Positions 14,015 through 21,192 of a stretch of 35,521 nucleotides of DNA are shown here, one piece after another; the first letter of the stretch is position 1, and the number at the start of each line of letters is the position of its first letter. The notes beneath the pieces were generated by a model, which saw only the letters and a list, made by a program, of their open reading frames with translations, was not told the origin of the DNA and ran no database searches. The translations under genes and the position numbers were made by a program. Source of the DNA: a virus; IMG/VR virus record IMGVR_UViG_2162886007_000068, positions 1 through 35,521 of that record; one strand, given 5' to 3'.

Positions 14015-14030
14015 TCACAGCATTGGGGAA
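14015..14030 (+). promoter_or_regulatory. Start-associated motif (TCACAGCATTGGGGAA)
   Basis: Variant of the recurrent element, 6 bases before the ATG at 14037, in the short gap after the early terminator. Confidence 0.5.
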
Positions 14031-14036
14031 ATTGCA

Positions 14037-14321
14037 ATGGCGACAAAGAAGGAAAACGAGCAGACGTTTGCCGGTATGTTTAGCGACGGCAAAGAGACAC
14101 CGGAAAGCATTATTGCAAAGGTGATGTGGGGTCAGGAAACAATCGTGCACCTGGGCAAGCAACAGCGCATTACACAGAAGATGACAAACGCAGCAATGGC
14201 CCTGCTGCCTTATCGCCTGCCTCGCCTCAACAGCATCGACGCAAGCGTTAAGCACGTCGAAATGACCCACGAAGATTGGCTTGCGTCTATGGACGATAGC
14301 CCGAAACAAGAGGACACCTGA
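14037..14321 (+). CDS. Putative terminase small subunit
   Basis: A 94-residue helical protein. Residues about 40-75 (KQQRITQKMTNAAMALLPYR, then LPRLNSIDASVKHVEMTHED) recall small phage proteins next to large terminases, with a helix ending in LPY..PRL. It is the first late gene, one gene before the large terminase, where the DNA-recognition subunit usually lies. I see no clear helix-turn-helix. The assignment is mainly positional. Confidence 0.5.
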   Translation: MATKKENEQTFAGMFSDGKETPESIIAKVMWGQETIVHLGKQQRITQKMTNAAMALLPYRLPRLNSIDASVKHVEMTHEDWLASMDDSPKQEDT

Positions 14322-14322
14322 A

Positions 14323-15096
14323 ATGGCATCAAAGACCACACTCGCAAACTTTACGCTGCCGCTTGCCGGGTTCGCAAACCCTCGGTACATCGCAGCGGAT
14401 CCGACAGACGCAACCGGCCACGATATCAGCAGCGCTGTTGCCGTCGCGATCTCGGTCATTTCGATGGGAACTAACACGGTCGTTGCCGAGCAGACATTCG
14501 ACAGGACCGGGTTAACTGGCTGGTTCCCTGTACTCGGCCAGCGCGTGGACGATGCGACCGCCGCTCTCGCATCTGCATTTGCTGCGGCAAAGGCCTATAT
14601 CTTCCCCGTTATCGGCGCGCGCATGCGCTTCAGGGTGACGGCTCTTGCAACGCAGGATCTCGTGGCCTCTCTGGCGATGCTGGATGAAGCGATTGACATC
14701 GCCCCAGGCGCAGGCACTGGCGGCACTCTGACCGTTGCGCAGGGTGCTTTGTCCACGGCTTCGCCAACCATGAACTTCCGCGTTGTCAGCGCTGCTGCCG
14801 TGTTCAATTCGAACGTGAAGGCATCCGGCGGCAAGCTGCACGGTTATCAGCTGCACAACACAACGGCGGCGGCGAAGTATGCCAAGCTGTTCAGCAAAGC
14901 CAGCGCGGCAACCATCGGAACGGACACTCCTATTGCGTCTTTCGTCATCCCGCCGAATGGCGTTGCCGCTTACTTCAATCCGATCGGTAAGCAGTTCCTT
15001 GCCGGTATCACGCTGGTCATAACCGGGGCGATCGCAGACGGCGATACGACAGTGCTTGCCGCAAATGATGTCGTTGGGCATCTGGATTACATTTGA
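14323..15096 (+). CDS. Phage beta-sandwich structural protein (putative decoration)
   Basis: A 257-residue Ala/Thr/Val-rich protein. The C-terminal part (about 175-257) has the pattern LHNTTAAAKYAKLFSKASAA, then GTDTPIASFVIPPNG, then ITGAIADGDTT and GHLDYI. This is common in phage head-decoration or minor tail proteins: a beta-sandwich with a Y-x-K-L-F strand and a GTDTP turn. The N-terminal half is less clear. It lies unusually between the putative small terminase and the large terminase. AGAGGA lies 8 bases before the chosen ATG. Confidence 0.6.
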   Translation: MASKTTLANFTLPLAGFANPRYIAADPTDATGHDISSAVAVAISVISMGTNTVVAEQTFDRTGLTGWFPVLGQRVDDATAALASAFAAAKAYIFPVIGARMRFRVTALATQDLVASLAMLDEAIDIAPGAGTGGTLTVAQGALSTASPTMNFRVVSAAAVFNSNVKASGGKLHGYQLHNTTAAAKYAKLFSKASAATIGTDTPIASFVIPPNGVAAYFNPIGKQFLAGITLVITGAIADGDTTVLAANDVVGHLDYI

Positions 15097-15102
15097 TCAA
15101 TC

Positions 15103-15116
15103 CCACAGCAGGGGAA
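15103..15116 (+). promoter_or_regulatory. Start-associated motif (CCACAGCAGGGGAA)
   Basis: Noncoding copy of the recurrent element, 4 bases before the ATG of the large terminase; it supplies GGGGA as Shine-Dalgarno site. Confidence 0.6.
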
Positions 15117-15120
15117 ACAC

Positions 15121-16761
15121 ATGGCCGAAATGTCCGAACGTGAAAAGAAGATCCGCCACAGGCTGCGCAATGACTTCGAGTTTTATGCGGAACGCTGCCT
15201 GAAGATCGTCACGAAGAAAGACGAAATGGGCAGATCCGATATCAGGCCGTTCGTTCTGAACAGCGCGCAGCGGATCATTCACGCGGCAATCGAGAAGATG
15301 AAAGCCGAAGTTGGCTACGTCCGCGTCATCGTCCTGAAGGGTCGGCAGCAGGGTTGCTCGACCTATGTACAGGGCCGGTTCTACTGGAAAACCAGCATGA
15401 ACGGCGGCGAGAAAACATATATTTTGACGCATAAAGACGAGGCAACGCAAAACCTCTTCGATATGACGAAGCGCTATCACGACAACGTTCCACCCCAGGT
15501 GCGCCCGAAGCTAGGACGATCCAACTCGAAGGTGCTGGAATTCGATCTGATCGAAAGCCGCTATCAGGTGTCAACGGCAGGCGCGAAAGGCGCGGGCCGA
15601 TCTGCAACGCTCTCGAATGTCCACGGATCCGAAGTAGGCTTTTGGGAGAATGGCGAAGAGCATCTTGCGGGCATGCTTCAGGCGCTGCCGCTGGCGATGA
15701 ACACCGAAGCCGTCCTTGAAAGCACTGCGAACGGCTTCGGTAATATCTTCCAAAAGCAATGGGAAATGGCGATGCGCGGAGAGAGCGACTTCCGCGCTAT
15801 CTTCGTGCCGTGGTTCATTCAAGACGAGTACCGCCGCCCGGCTCCTGATGACTTCGAGCTTGATGGAAATCCCGAAAGCGTCCCCCCTGGCGAAATGACA
15901 GAGGTTGATTATGCGTCGGCGTTCAAGCTGACCGATGCTCAAATGTTCTGGCGGCGCAAAAAGATCTCGGAGCTTGGCGGCGGCGAAGAAGGCTTTTTCC
16001 TGTTCAAGCAGGAGTATCCGGCCACGCCTGATGAGGCTTTCCAGAAAACCAGCATGAACAGCCTTCTTTCGCGCAAAGCCGTCATGGCCGCCCGCAAGTC
16101 CACAGTGGCGACAGAGGGCGCGCTCATCATCGGCGTGGATCCTGCTGGCGACGGCGAAGACAGCGACCGCACGGCGATTGTGCGCAGGCGGACGCGGCGG
16201 ATCTTCGGTGTCGAGACATTCACCAAACTGAACACGATGCAGATTGCCGGGCGCATCCATCGCATCATTCAGCAGGAGAAGCCCGCAAAGGTGTTCATCG
16301 ACGTGGGCGGCCTGGGCGTCGGTATCGTGGACCGCCTCATGGAATTGAGCGGGACAACTGGCGTGGTCGTTCCTGTCAACTTTGGTGAAAGCGCGAACGA
16401 TCCCGTTGTCTACGTAAACCGCAAAGCCGAAATGGCGTGGACCTTCAAGGAATGGCTTGAAGATACCGGCGGCGCGAACATTCCCGACGACAACGATGTG
16501 CAGGCGGATCTCCTGGCAACGCCTCCCGATGATCCAGACAGCAATCAGCGCAAGCGCCTGAAGCCGAAGAAGTGGGTGAAAAAGCATTTTGGCAAGTCAC
16601 CGGATATCTTTGATGCCTGCTGCCTGACGTTCGCTATGCCCATCGCATCGGGTGGAATGGTGCAGGGAAATGCCTCACAAGACTTCGATCCGCTCGACTA
16701 TGCAGTGGGCGGCGGCATGGGTGAAATCGGTAATACGGGGTGGGCCGATTTCGATGTCTGA
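15121..16761 (+). CDS. terL: Terminase large subunit
   Basis: A 546-residue packaging motor that cuts concatemeric DNA and pumps it into the prohead. The ATPase Walker-A-like loop GRQQGCST is at 74-81, and HGSEVGFW near 170 holds the probable catalytic Glu region. The nuclease half shows the RNase-H-type acidic residues: D340 (IIGVDPAGDG), D394 (VFIDVGGLG) and D498 (IFDACCL). Length is normal for the family. The portal lies about 1.2 kb downstream after a structured noncoding stretch and small genes. A start-associated motif supplies the ribosome site. Confidence 0.93.
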   Translation: MAEMSEREKKIRHRLRNDFEFYAERCLKIVTKKDEMGRSDIRPFVLNSAQRIIHAAIEKMKAEVGYVRVIVLKGRQQGCSTYVQGRFYWKTSMNGGEKTYILTHKDEATQNLFDMTKRYHDNVPPQVRPKLGRSNSKVLEFDLIESRYQVSTAGAKGAGRSATLSNVHGSEVGFWENGEEHLAGMLQALPLAMNTEAVLESTANGFGNIFQKQWEMAMRGESDFRAIFVPWFIQDEYRRPAPDDFELDGNPESVPPGEMTEVDYASAFKLTDAQMFWRRKKISELGGGEEGFFLFKQEYPATPDEAFQKTSMNSLLSRKAVMAARKSTVATEGALIIGVDPAGDGEDSDRTAIVRRRTRRIFGVETFTKLNTMQIAGRIHRIIQQEKPAKVFIDVGGLGVGIVDRLMELSGTTGVVVPVNFGESANDPVVYVNRKAEMAWTFKEWLEDTGGANIPDDNDVQADLLATPPDDPDSNQRKRLKPKKWVKKHFGKSPDIFDACCLTFAMPIASGGMVQGNASQDFDPLDYAVGGGMGEIGNTGWADFDV

Positions 16762-16795
16762 AAGATCTGCCCCTGCGCGCGCGCCCGCGTAGGCA

Positions 16796-16817
16796 GAGCC
16801 GGGAGAGAGCCGGGAGA
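16796..16817 (+). repeat. Tandem 11-bp repeat
   Basis: GAGCCGGGAGA occurs twice back to back (16796-16806 and 16807-16817), directly before the hairpin. Confidence 0.7.
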
Positions 16818-16840
16818 GTGCCACGGTTATGCCGTGGCAC
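16818..16840 (+). terminator. Perfect hairpin after the large terminase gene
   Basis: GTGCCACGG (16818-16826) pairs fully with CCGTGGCAC (16832-16840) around a 5-base loop. No U-run follows at once; a TTATTTTT tract comes 12 bases later (16852-16859). It could be a weak terminator, an RNA-stability element or an operator. Confidence 0.5.
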
Positions 16841-16857
16841 ACACCACATTGTTATTT

Positions 16858-16886
16858 TTCAATAAGTTAGAGTGCTTCCGTATAAG
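16858..16886 (+). promoter_or_regulatory. Candidate late promoter for the portal module
   Basis: TATAAG (16881-16886, five of six matches to the -10 consensus) is preceded at 17 bases by TTCAAT (16858-16863, a weak -35). It would give a leader of about 180 bases before the gene at 17074. Confidence 0.4.
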
Positions 16887-17002
16887 AGCCGCGTGCGTGC
16901 ACCGAAACGGCATTGCGTCCGCGCGATATGCGATGGACGGACGGCATTTAAGCCATTGATTTTGTTCAATGTGACACCTGCCATACCACACCCACACCTA
17001 AT

Positions 17003-17029
17003 AGATATATTCTCTACGTTCATATATCT
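17003..17029. repeat. AT-rich inverted repeat, possible operator
   Basis: AGATATAT (17003-17010) and ATATATCT (17022-17029) are perfect inverted copies separated by 11 bases. This could be a two-half-site operator or a leader hairpin, 45-70 bases before the ATG at 17074. Confidence 0.5.
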
Positions 17030-17054
17030 TAGCTCCGCTGGCCTTTCGGCCGCT

Positions 17055-17068
17055 CCACAGCAAAGGAA
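17055..17068 (+). promoter_or_regulatory. Start-associated motif (CCACAGCAAAGGAA)
   Basis: Full copy of the recurrent element in noncoding DNA, 5 bases before the ATG at 17074. Confidence 0.6.
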
Positions 17069-17073
17069 AAATC

Positions 17074-17229
17074 ATGACGAAAACAGAACTGCTTCGCCTT
17101 CAGCTTCGAAGCGCTCGCTTGTCCTTCATCGACCGCATGCAGGATCTCGGCAATCTCGCATTCCCGATCTTCGTCACGTCTGGCCTTCTGGTCGCGTGCT
17201 TCAAATTCTGGCTTTGGGTGTTCGCATGA
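17074..17229 (+). CDS. 51-residue membrane protein
   Basis: A short frame: a basic N-terminal helix (MTKTELLRLQLRSARLSFID) followed by one hydrophobic helix (FPIFVTSGLLVACFKFWLWV). A start-associated motif with AAAGGA lies just upstream, and the stop overlaps the next start (ATGA). This is strong support for such a small gene. Not recognised; perhaps an inner-membrane accessory of lysis or assembly. Confidence 0.65.
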   Translation: MTKTELLRLQLRSARLSFIDRMQDLGNLAFPIFVTSGLLVACFKFWLWVFA

Positions 17230-17774
17230 TCTCCCTGCAAAAACGGTTCACAGCGATTGCAGTTTTCAGCGGATCCGAAAACAGGCGTTGGTGGCGGATC
17301 TTTCTGCGGCGCGGATGGCGTCACGTTTACCTCATCATCCCGGCCTACTACCCGGCTCCAAGCCTGACGGCTGATGTTTACTCCCAGGTCATCAACATGT
17401 GGACGGATCATGTGCGCTGCGATGTGGTTTGGAAAAGTCCGCGGAGTTTGGCAGAGACAGCGCTCACGGAAGGCGCGACGTGCGCCATATTGTTGCCGGT
17501 TGACCAGAAATTTACGGGGCGGTATCTTCCTCGCGGATTGTTCACATGCGTTTCGATGATCAAGGCAATGCTTTCAATCGGCGCGTGGTACGTGTGGACA
17601 CCGGAACAACTGGCCCGCTGGATGCTTCAGAACGGCGGCGAACTCTTGGAGAAGCCAAATGACATCCCTTTTCAGCAAGCCGAAAGTAGACACGAAAGCG
17701 CAGGATGCACAGATGCGGGCGCAGCGTTCGCAGGAGCAGCAGATCCAGCAGCAGACGGCAGAGCAGACCACTGA
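17226..17774 (+). CDS. Conserved phage protein, possible permuted NlpC/P60-like fold
   Basis: A 182-residue protein. Recognisable blocks: FTAIAVFSGSENRRWW, then GWRHVYLIIPA (about residue 36-46), and near residue 108 LFTCVSMIKAMLSIGAWYVW, then TPEQLARWMLQNGG. Related phage proteins show the pattern FRHC ... YTCVEAVKRLLG ... TPWQLYRRL. A conserved His before a conserved Cys fits circularly permuted papain-like (NlpC/P60, YiiX) enzymes. No activity is shown, and the fold call is my inference. Residues after about 145 overlap the next gene and look less constrained. The start is coupled to the 17074 gene. Confidence 0.55.
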   Translation: MISLQKRFTAIAVFSGSENRRWWRIFLRRGWRHVYLIIPAYYPAPSLTADVYSQVINMWTDHVRCDVVWKSPRSLAETALTEGATCAILLPVDQKFTGRYLPRGLFTCVSMIKAMLSIGAWYVWTPEQLARWMLQNGGELLEKPNDIPFQQAESRHESAGCTDAGAAFAGAADPAADGRADH

Positions 17775-17874
17775 ACTCGGTACGCGCCGCCGTCTTGCCG
17801 CTGCCCGCGCAAGCGGACGCAATTCGCTCTTCTCGCAGAGCGGTGCGGCCGGTGTTCAAGAAACATTGGGCTAA
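17659..17874 (+). CDS. Conserved small phage protein upstream of portal
   Basis: A 71-residue Gln/Arg-rich helical protein: SLFSKPKVDTKAQDAQMRAQ ... RRRLAAARASGRNSLFSQSG ... QETLG. The order (SLF..PK at the start, R..R....GR.SL....G in the middle, LG at the end) is common among small phage proteins encoded next to the portal. Role unknown. It overlaps the preceding gene by 116 bases in another frame. Confidence 0.75.
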   Translation: MTSLFSKPKVDTKAQDAQMRAQRSQEQQIQQQTAEQTTELGTRRRLAAARASGRNSLFSQSGAAGVQETLG

Positions 17875-17975
17875 TGGATATCTTGGCCCACATCATCGCC
17901 GGTATTGACGCGGCGTTCTCATTGGCCCTGATTGGGGCCATTGTCGTTTCAAGCGCTATCGCAGTTTTGAGGTAA
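17874..17975 (+). CDS. 33-residue transmembrane microprotein
   Basis: MDILAHIIAGIDAAFSLALI continues as one long hydrophobic helix ending AVLR. The ATG overlaps the stop of the upstream gene (TAATG), and the frame closes 5 bases before the portal start. This fits the coupled arrangement of the region. Very short, so support is moderate. Confidence 0.45.
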   Translation: MDILAHIIAGIDAAFSLALIGAIVVSSAIAVLR

Positions 17976-17980
17976 TCCAC

Positions 17981-19618
17981 ATGCCACGTCACCCCGAAAA
18001 GATCGTCTGCGAACTATCCGCGAAAGCGTGGACCGAAAAGAGCCATTGGGACGATCTTTTGAAAGAGTGCTATGAATTCGCGCTCTCGGATCGCAATCCG
18101 TATTGGGGTAACGGCACGGGTAAGCCCGGCGACAGCAAGCCGCAGCAAGGCAAGGACAAGACATCGCGCCGCGTCTATGATAGCACGCTTGCCGTCGATG
18201 CTGTTCGGATCGCGAACAAGCTGCAATATGAGCTTTTCCCCATCGGCTCGAAGTGGGCTGAATTCCTTCCCGGTCCGTTCGTGGCAAAAGATGCGAAGGA
18301 ACAGGCGCGCGGGGATCTCGAAGGACTTCGCGAAATCGTCTTTACGGCAATCGCTCTCTCGAATTTCGATCTGTCGATTGCGGAATGGCTGCTTGAGCTT
18401 GTCGTGGCTGGCATGGCATGCATGCTCATTCAGGAAGGCGACGAAGACAATCCCATCGTTTACCAGTGCGTCACCCAGGCGCATGTTGCCGTCCGCGAAG
18501 GCGCATTCGGAAAGATCGATATGATCAGCCGTCAACACAAGATGCGGCATAGCCTGATTTCGCAAACGTGGTCAGATGCGACCTTCCCCGAACTCGACAA
18601 GGCCGAACTTGCCGACGATCCCGAAATTGATCTTATCGACGTTTGCTACTGGTCGGCAAAGGATGGCGTTTGGTTTTACGATGTCATCGTGACCGGCGGC
18701 ATGAAGGATAAGAAGCAGATCCGCATTGTCGAGCGCGAGCACGATATTTGCCCGTGGGTTATTGCCCGCTGGTCGAAGGCAGCAGGCGAAGCGCAAGGCC
18801 GGTCCATGGTTATGCTCGCTCTGCCTGATGCTCGCGTTCTGTCCTCGGTCAAGTCGTATCTTCTTCGCCATGCAGCGCTTGCAATCGGCGGCGTCTGGAT
18901 GGTTCGCAACGATGGCGTCATCAATGCGAACTCGGTCCGCATCTTCCCTGGCGCAACGATCCCGGTTCGCTCTACCGGCGGCACGGCTGGCGGCGCATCA
19001 ATCGCACCGCTTCAGGCGACCGGCGACACCAATCTTGCCCAACTCGTCATCAACGATCTGGTGAACTCGATCCACAAGATCATGCTCAATGACGGCATGC
19101 CGGAGATCAAGGACGGCGTGCGCACGGCAACCGAGTTGATGGAGCGCCTGAAGGAACTGCAACAGTCGCTTGGCGCTCCGTTCTCCCGCGTCCTGAAGGA
19201 AGGCATCATTCCGATGCTCGAAGCGACGATTTCCATTCTCGGCCGCAAGGGCGTTATCCCCGTGGCTCGCGGCACAAAGATCAAGCTCAACAACGGTCAG
19301 ATCGCTGTGCGCTTCGCATCGCCGCTTGTTCAGGGCCAGAGCATCCGCGATGTCGAGGTTCTTCAGCAGGCCGCCGCGATCACTGCGCAGATGGCCGGGC
19401 AGGAAGCGGTTGCGCTTAACTTCAAAGTCGAGGATATTGGCGCGTGGATCGGGGCCAAGCTCGGCGCGGATCCTACGGTTATGCGGAACGCAGACGAACG
19501 GAAAGCCTTCCAGCAGAAAGTTGCGCAGGCCGTGGCAATGCAGCAGGTTGGACCGGGCGCAGGCGTTCCGGCTCCGGCCAATCAAAACCCACAGCAAGCG
19601 CTGCCAATGGCGGCATGA
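17981..19618 (+). CDS. Portal (head-to-tail connector) protein
   Basis: A 545-residue protein of the T7-like head-tail connector family (PF12236 type), forming the dodecameric vertex through which DNA enters and leaves. Typical segments are visible: LSAKAWTEKSHWDDLLKECY near the N-terminus, RRVYDSTLAVDAVRIANKLQ, HDICPWVIARWSK, and the C-terminal helical stretch IRDVEVLQQAAAITAQMAGQ followed by a Gln/Pro/Ala tail. Length matches the family (500-560). Confidence 0.9.
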   Translation: MPRHPEKIVCELSAKAWTEKSHWDDLLKECYEFALSDRNPYWGNGTGKPGDSKPQQGKDKTSRRVYDSTLAVDAVRIANKLQYELFPIGSKWAEFLPGPFVAKDAKEQARGDLEGLREIVFTAIALSNFDLSIAEWLLELVVAGMACMLIQEGDEDNPIVYQCVTQAHVAVREGAFGKIDMISRQHKMRHSLISQTWSDATFPELDKAELADDPEIDLIDVCYWSAKDGVWFYDVIVTGGMKDKKQIRIVEREHDICPWVIARWSKAAGEAQGRSMVMLALPDARVLSSVKSYLLRHAALAIGGVWMVRNDGVINANSVRIFPGATIPVRSTGGTAGGASIAPLQATGDTNLAQLVINDLVNSIHKIMLNDGMPEIKDGVRTATELMERLKELQQSLGAPFSRVLKEGIIPMLEATISILGRKGVIPVARGTKIKLNNGQIAVRFASPLVQGQSIRDVEVLQQAAAITAQMAGQEAVALNFKVEDIGAWIGAKLGADPTVMRNADERKAFQQKVAQAVAMQQVGPGAGVPAPANQNPQQALPMAA

Positions 19619-19627
19619 GGACTTCAG

Positions 19628-19897
19628 ATGCAACAGTTTTTGCAGAAATACGGAAGGGCGCTCGATATCTCGGGCGCTTTTCTTTTTGCTCTATTGGGCG
19701 TGTTCTTCGCCTATAAGGAGCTTCACCTTTTGGCGCTCGGCTTCTTCCTTGGCGCTCTGGCGTGGTTCGCATCCTGGCGCGCGTGGAAAGCGCCCGATGC
19801 GGTTGAGGTCTCATTCAACCGGACCATGTGCGCGATCATGATCGTTCTTTCATTCGTCAGCTTCGTGCTTGCGATCATCTTCGAGGTGCTGTCATGA
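19628..19897 (+). CDS. Small three-TM membrane protein
   Basis: An 89-residue hydrophobic protein with three probable helices at about 13-29, 33-50 and 67-88, with a basic N-terminus (QKYGR). Holins can look like this (class I, three helices), so it is an alternative holin candidate although it lies among head genes. Its stop overlaps the next start (ATGA). Confidence 0.65.
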   Translation: MQQFLQKYGRALDISGAFLFALLGVFFAYKELHLLALGFFLGALAWFASWRAWKAPDAVEVSFNRTMCAIMIVLSFVSFVLAIIFEVLS

Positions 19898-20256
19898 CGG
19901 ATCCGTTTTCATGGATGCCGGGCGGCAATAGCGACGGCGAAGCCCGCGATGCGATGGAGCAGAACGAAGCGATGATTGAGAAGGCTGCGCAAGAGCAGCG
20001 GGAATTCGCTAAGTTGTTCCTTGACGTGTTCGGCCAAGGGCGCGGGCCGGAGCTTTTGGAGCTTCTGCGCGTTCACACAATCGAACTTGACCTATTCGTG
20101 GTGTCGCCCACGATTGGCAACGCCCTTCGGGAAATGGGTGTGAACCCTTCAGAATGGGCGTATCACCGCAACGGTCAGAACTCCGTTGTTCGCTGGATTG
20201 AGCAGCAGTTGCAATTCGCGCGCCTGCTCGAAAACGAAGGAAGTAACAATGTCTAA
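19894..20256 (+). CDS. Hypothetical head-region protein
   Basis: A 120-residue acidic protein, helical: EQNEAMIEKAAQEQREFAKL, then FLDVFGQGRGPELLELLRVH, then a C-terminal helix (VVRWIEQQLQFARLLENEG). Coupled to both neighbours by overlaps. Family not recognised. Confidence 0.68.
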   Translation: MTDPFSWMPGGNSDGEARDAMEQNEAMIEKAAQEQREFAKLFLDVFGQGRGPELLELLRVHTIELDLFVVSPTIGNALREMGVNPSEWAYHRNGQNSVVRWIEQQLQFARLLENEGSNNV

Positions 20257-20905
20257 ACGGTTTATGACTGGCGGCCTTGCCGCTCTCATGATGGCAAGCG
20301 TCTGCTTTGCTGCCGAAGGATCCGGCTCGGGTGGCGGCGACGATCGCAACGCGAAAATCAAGGATGCTCTTTCCCAACTCGACACAACCGATAACGCCGA
20401 CTGGACACAGGGCGGGTTGCCATCGGTTGACGTCATGAAGGCGCTGACCAAGCTGGAAGATCTGAAGCGCGAAGAAATCAGCATGGCTGTTCCTGGTTTC
20501 AATCGCGAAAACGCCAAGTCCGCGCCTTCGGATCTCTCGAATGCAGGCACATCGGATGTGGCAAAGGCTTCCGGTCCGACTGATGACGGCGAAGGCATCC
20601 AGGGCGGCGACCCCGAAAACGAGGGCGACAGGCTGGAAGGTGAGGCCGCAAGCCTTGCCCGTGGTCGCACGGCAACGCTTGACGATGTGGCCGAGATCGC
20701 GAAGTGCATCGACAATCCGATTATCTTGCTCGAAGCCGCCGTCGCGGCCATGAATGCGAGCGAGCGCTACCGCAAAAACGGCGAACTGAACACGTTCCTT
20801 CGCTCCTATTCGATCCAGCAGACGAATATCAAGGCGCATCAGGCGCGGCTTGATGCTCGATGGAATGCAGCGGAGAAGGCAGCGGCCGAAAAATCGGCAA
20901 GCTGA
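20249..20905 (+). CDS. Head-region protein with an apparent signal peptide
   Basis: A 218-residue protein that begins with a Sec-like signal: MSKR, a hydrophobic core (FMTGGLAALMMASVC), then FAA and a Gly/Ser run, with cleavage likely near residue 20-22. The mature part is acidic and soluble, with a helical end (about 140-218, RYRKNGELNTFLRSYSIQQT). An exported protein is unexpected between portal and scaffold genes. Either it really goes to the periplasm or the hydrophobic N-terminus serves assembly. Family not recognised. Confidence 0.68.
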   Translation: MSKRFMTGGLAALMMASVCFAAEGSGSGGGDDRNAKIKDALSQLDTTDNADWTQGGLPSVDVMKALTKLEDLKREEISMAVPGFNRENAKSAPSDLSNAGTSDVAKASGPTDDGEGIQGGDPENEGDRLEGEAASLARGRTATLDDVAEIAKCIDNPIILLEAAVAAMNASERYRKNGELNTFLRSYSIQQTNIKAHQARLDARWNAAEKAAAEKSAS

Positions 20906-20927
20906 CAACGGCCGAAAACTGGAATAC

Positions 20928-20963
20928 AAAAGGCGCGGCGGGGCAACTCGGCCGCGCCTTTTT
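20928..20963 (+). terminator. Intrinsic terminator
   Basis: A 12-bp stem, AAAAGGCGCGGC (20928-20939) with GCCGCGCCTTTT (20951-20962), and an 11-base loop. The 3' arm runs into TTTTTCTTT. Confidence 0.88.
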
Positions 20964-20981
20964 CTTTGCAAAGGATCAATC

Positions 20982-21161
20982 ATGACTTCGAAAGTAATTG
21001 TTGACGCGCATGCGGGCTGGCCGATGAAGGTTACGGCCCTTGACACCTTCAATGGCGAGACCAAAGAAACGGATCTCGGCACCGTCGCCCCCGGCGATAA
21101 GCGCGAATTCCACGTTACCGACAGCCGCAAGATTGTCGTGGAAGAGCTTCCGCGCGGCTAA
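20982..21161 (+). CDS. Small beta-rich hypothetical protein
   Basis: A 59-residue protein with alternating strands (VIVDAHAGWPMKVTALDTFN, then GDKREFHVTDSRKIVVEELP), probably a small beta sandwich or barrel. AAAGGA lies 6 bases before the ATG, in a GCAAAGGA context that is a partial copy of the recurrent motif. It may be a minor head component by position. Confidence 0.65.
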   Translation: MTSKVIVDAHAGWPMKVTALDTFNGETKETDLGTVAPGDKREFHVTDSRKIVVEELPRG

Positions 21162-21171
21162 CCCTCAAACC

Positions 21172-21184
21172 TCACAGCAAGGAA
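21172..21184 (+). promoter_or_regulatory. Start-associated motif (TCACAGCAAGGAA)
   Basis: Noncoding copy of the recurrent element, 8 bases before the ATG of the scaffold gene. Confidence 0.6.
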
Positions 21185-21192
21185 CCAAACAC

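Larger units (their letters stand above)
16762..17073 (+). other. Structured 312-bp intergenic region
   Basis: No gene seen here. In order it holds an alternating GC tract (16775-16788), two tandem copies of GAGCCGGGAGA (16796-16817), a perfect 9-bp hairpin, a candidate promoter, an AT-rich inverted repeat and a start-associated motif. It separates the large terminase from the portal module and could carry an operon-level switch or a leader RNA. Confidence 0.6.

Noticed and set aside
15571-16587. Long minus-strand open frame (338 residues) opposite the large terminase
   Set aside because: Lies wholly inside a well-supported gene; His/Arg/Leu-rich composition is that of an antisense shadow and it has no ribosome site.
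19589-19600. CCACAGCAAGCG near the end of the portal gene
   Set aside because: In-frame coding sequence about 30 bases before the next start and without the AAGGA half; may be a relic but not counted.
20009-21130. Long minus-strand open frame (373 residues)
   Set aside because: Covers three plus-strand genes and a terminator; composition and lack of motifs point to a shadow.
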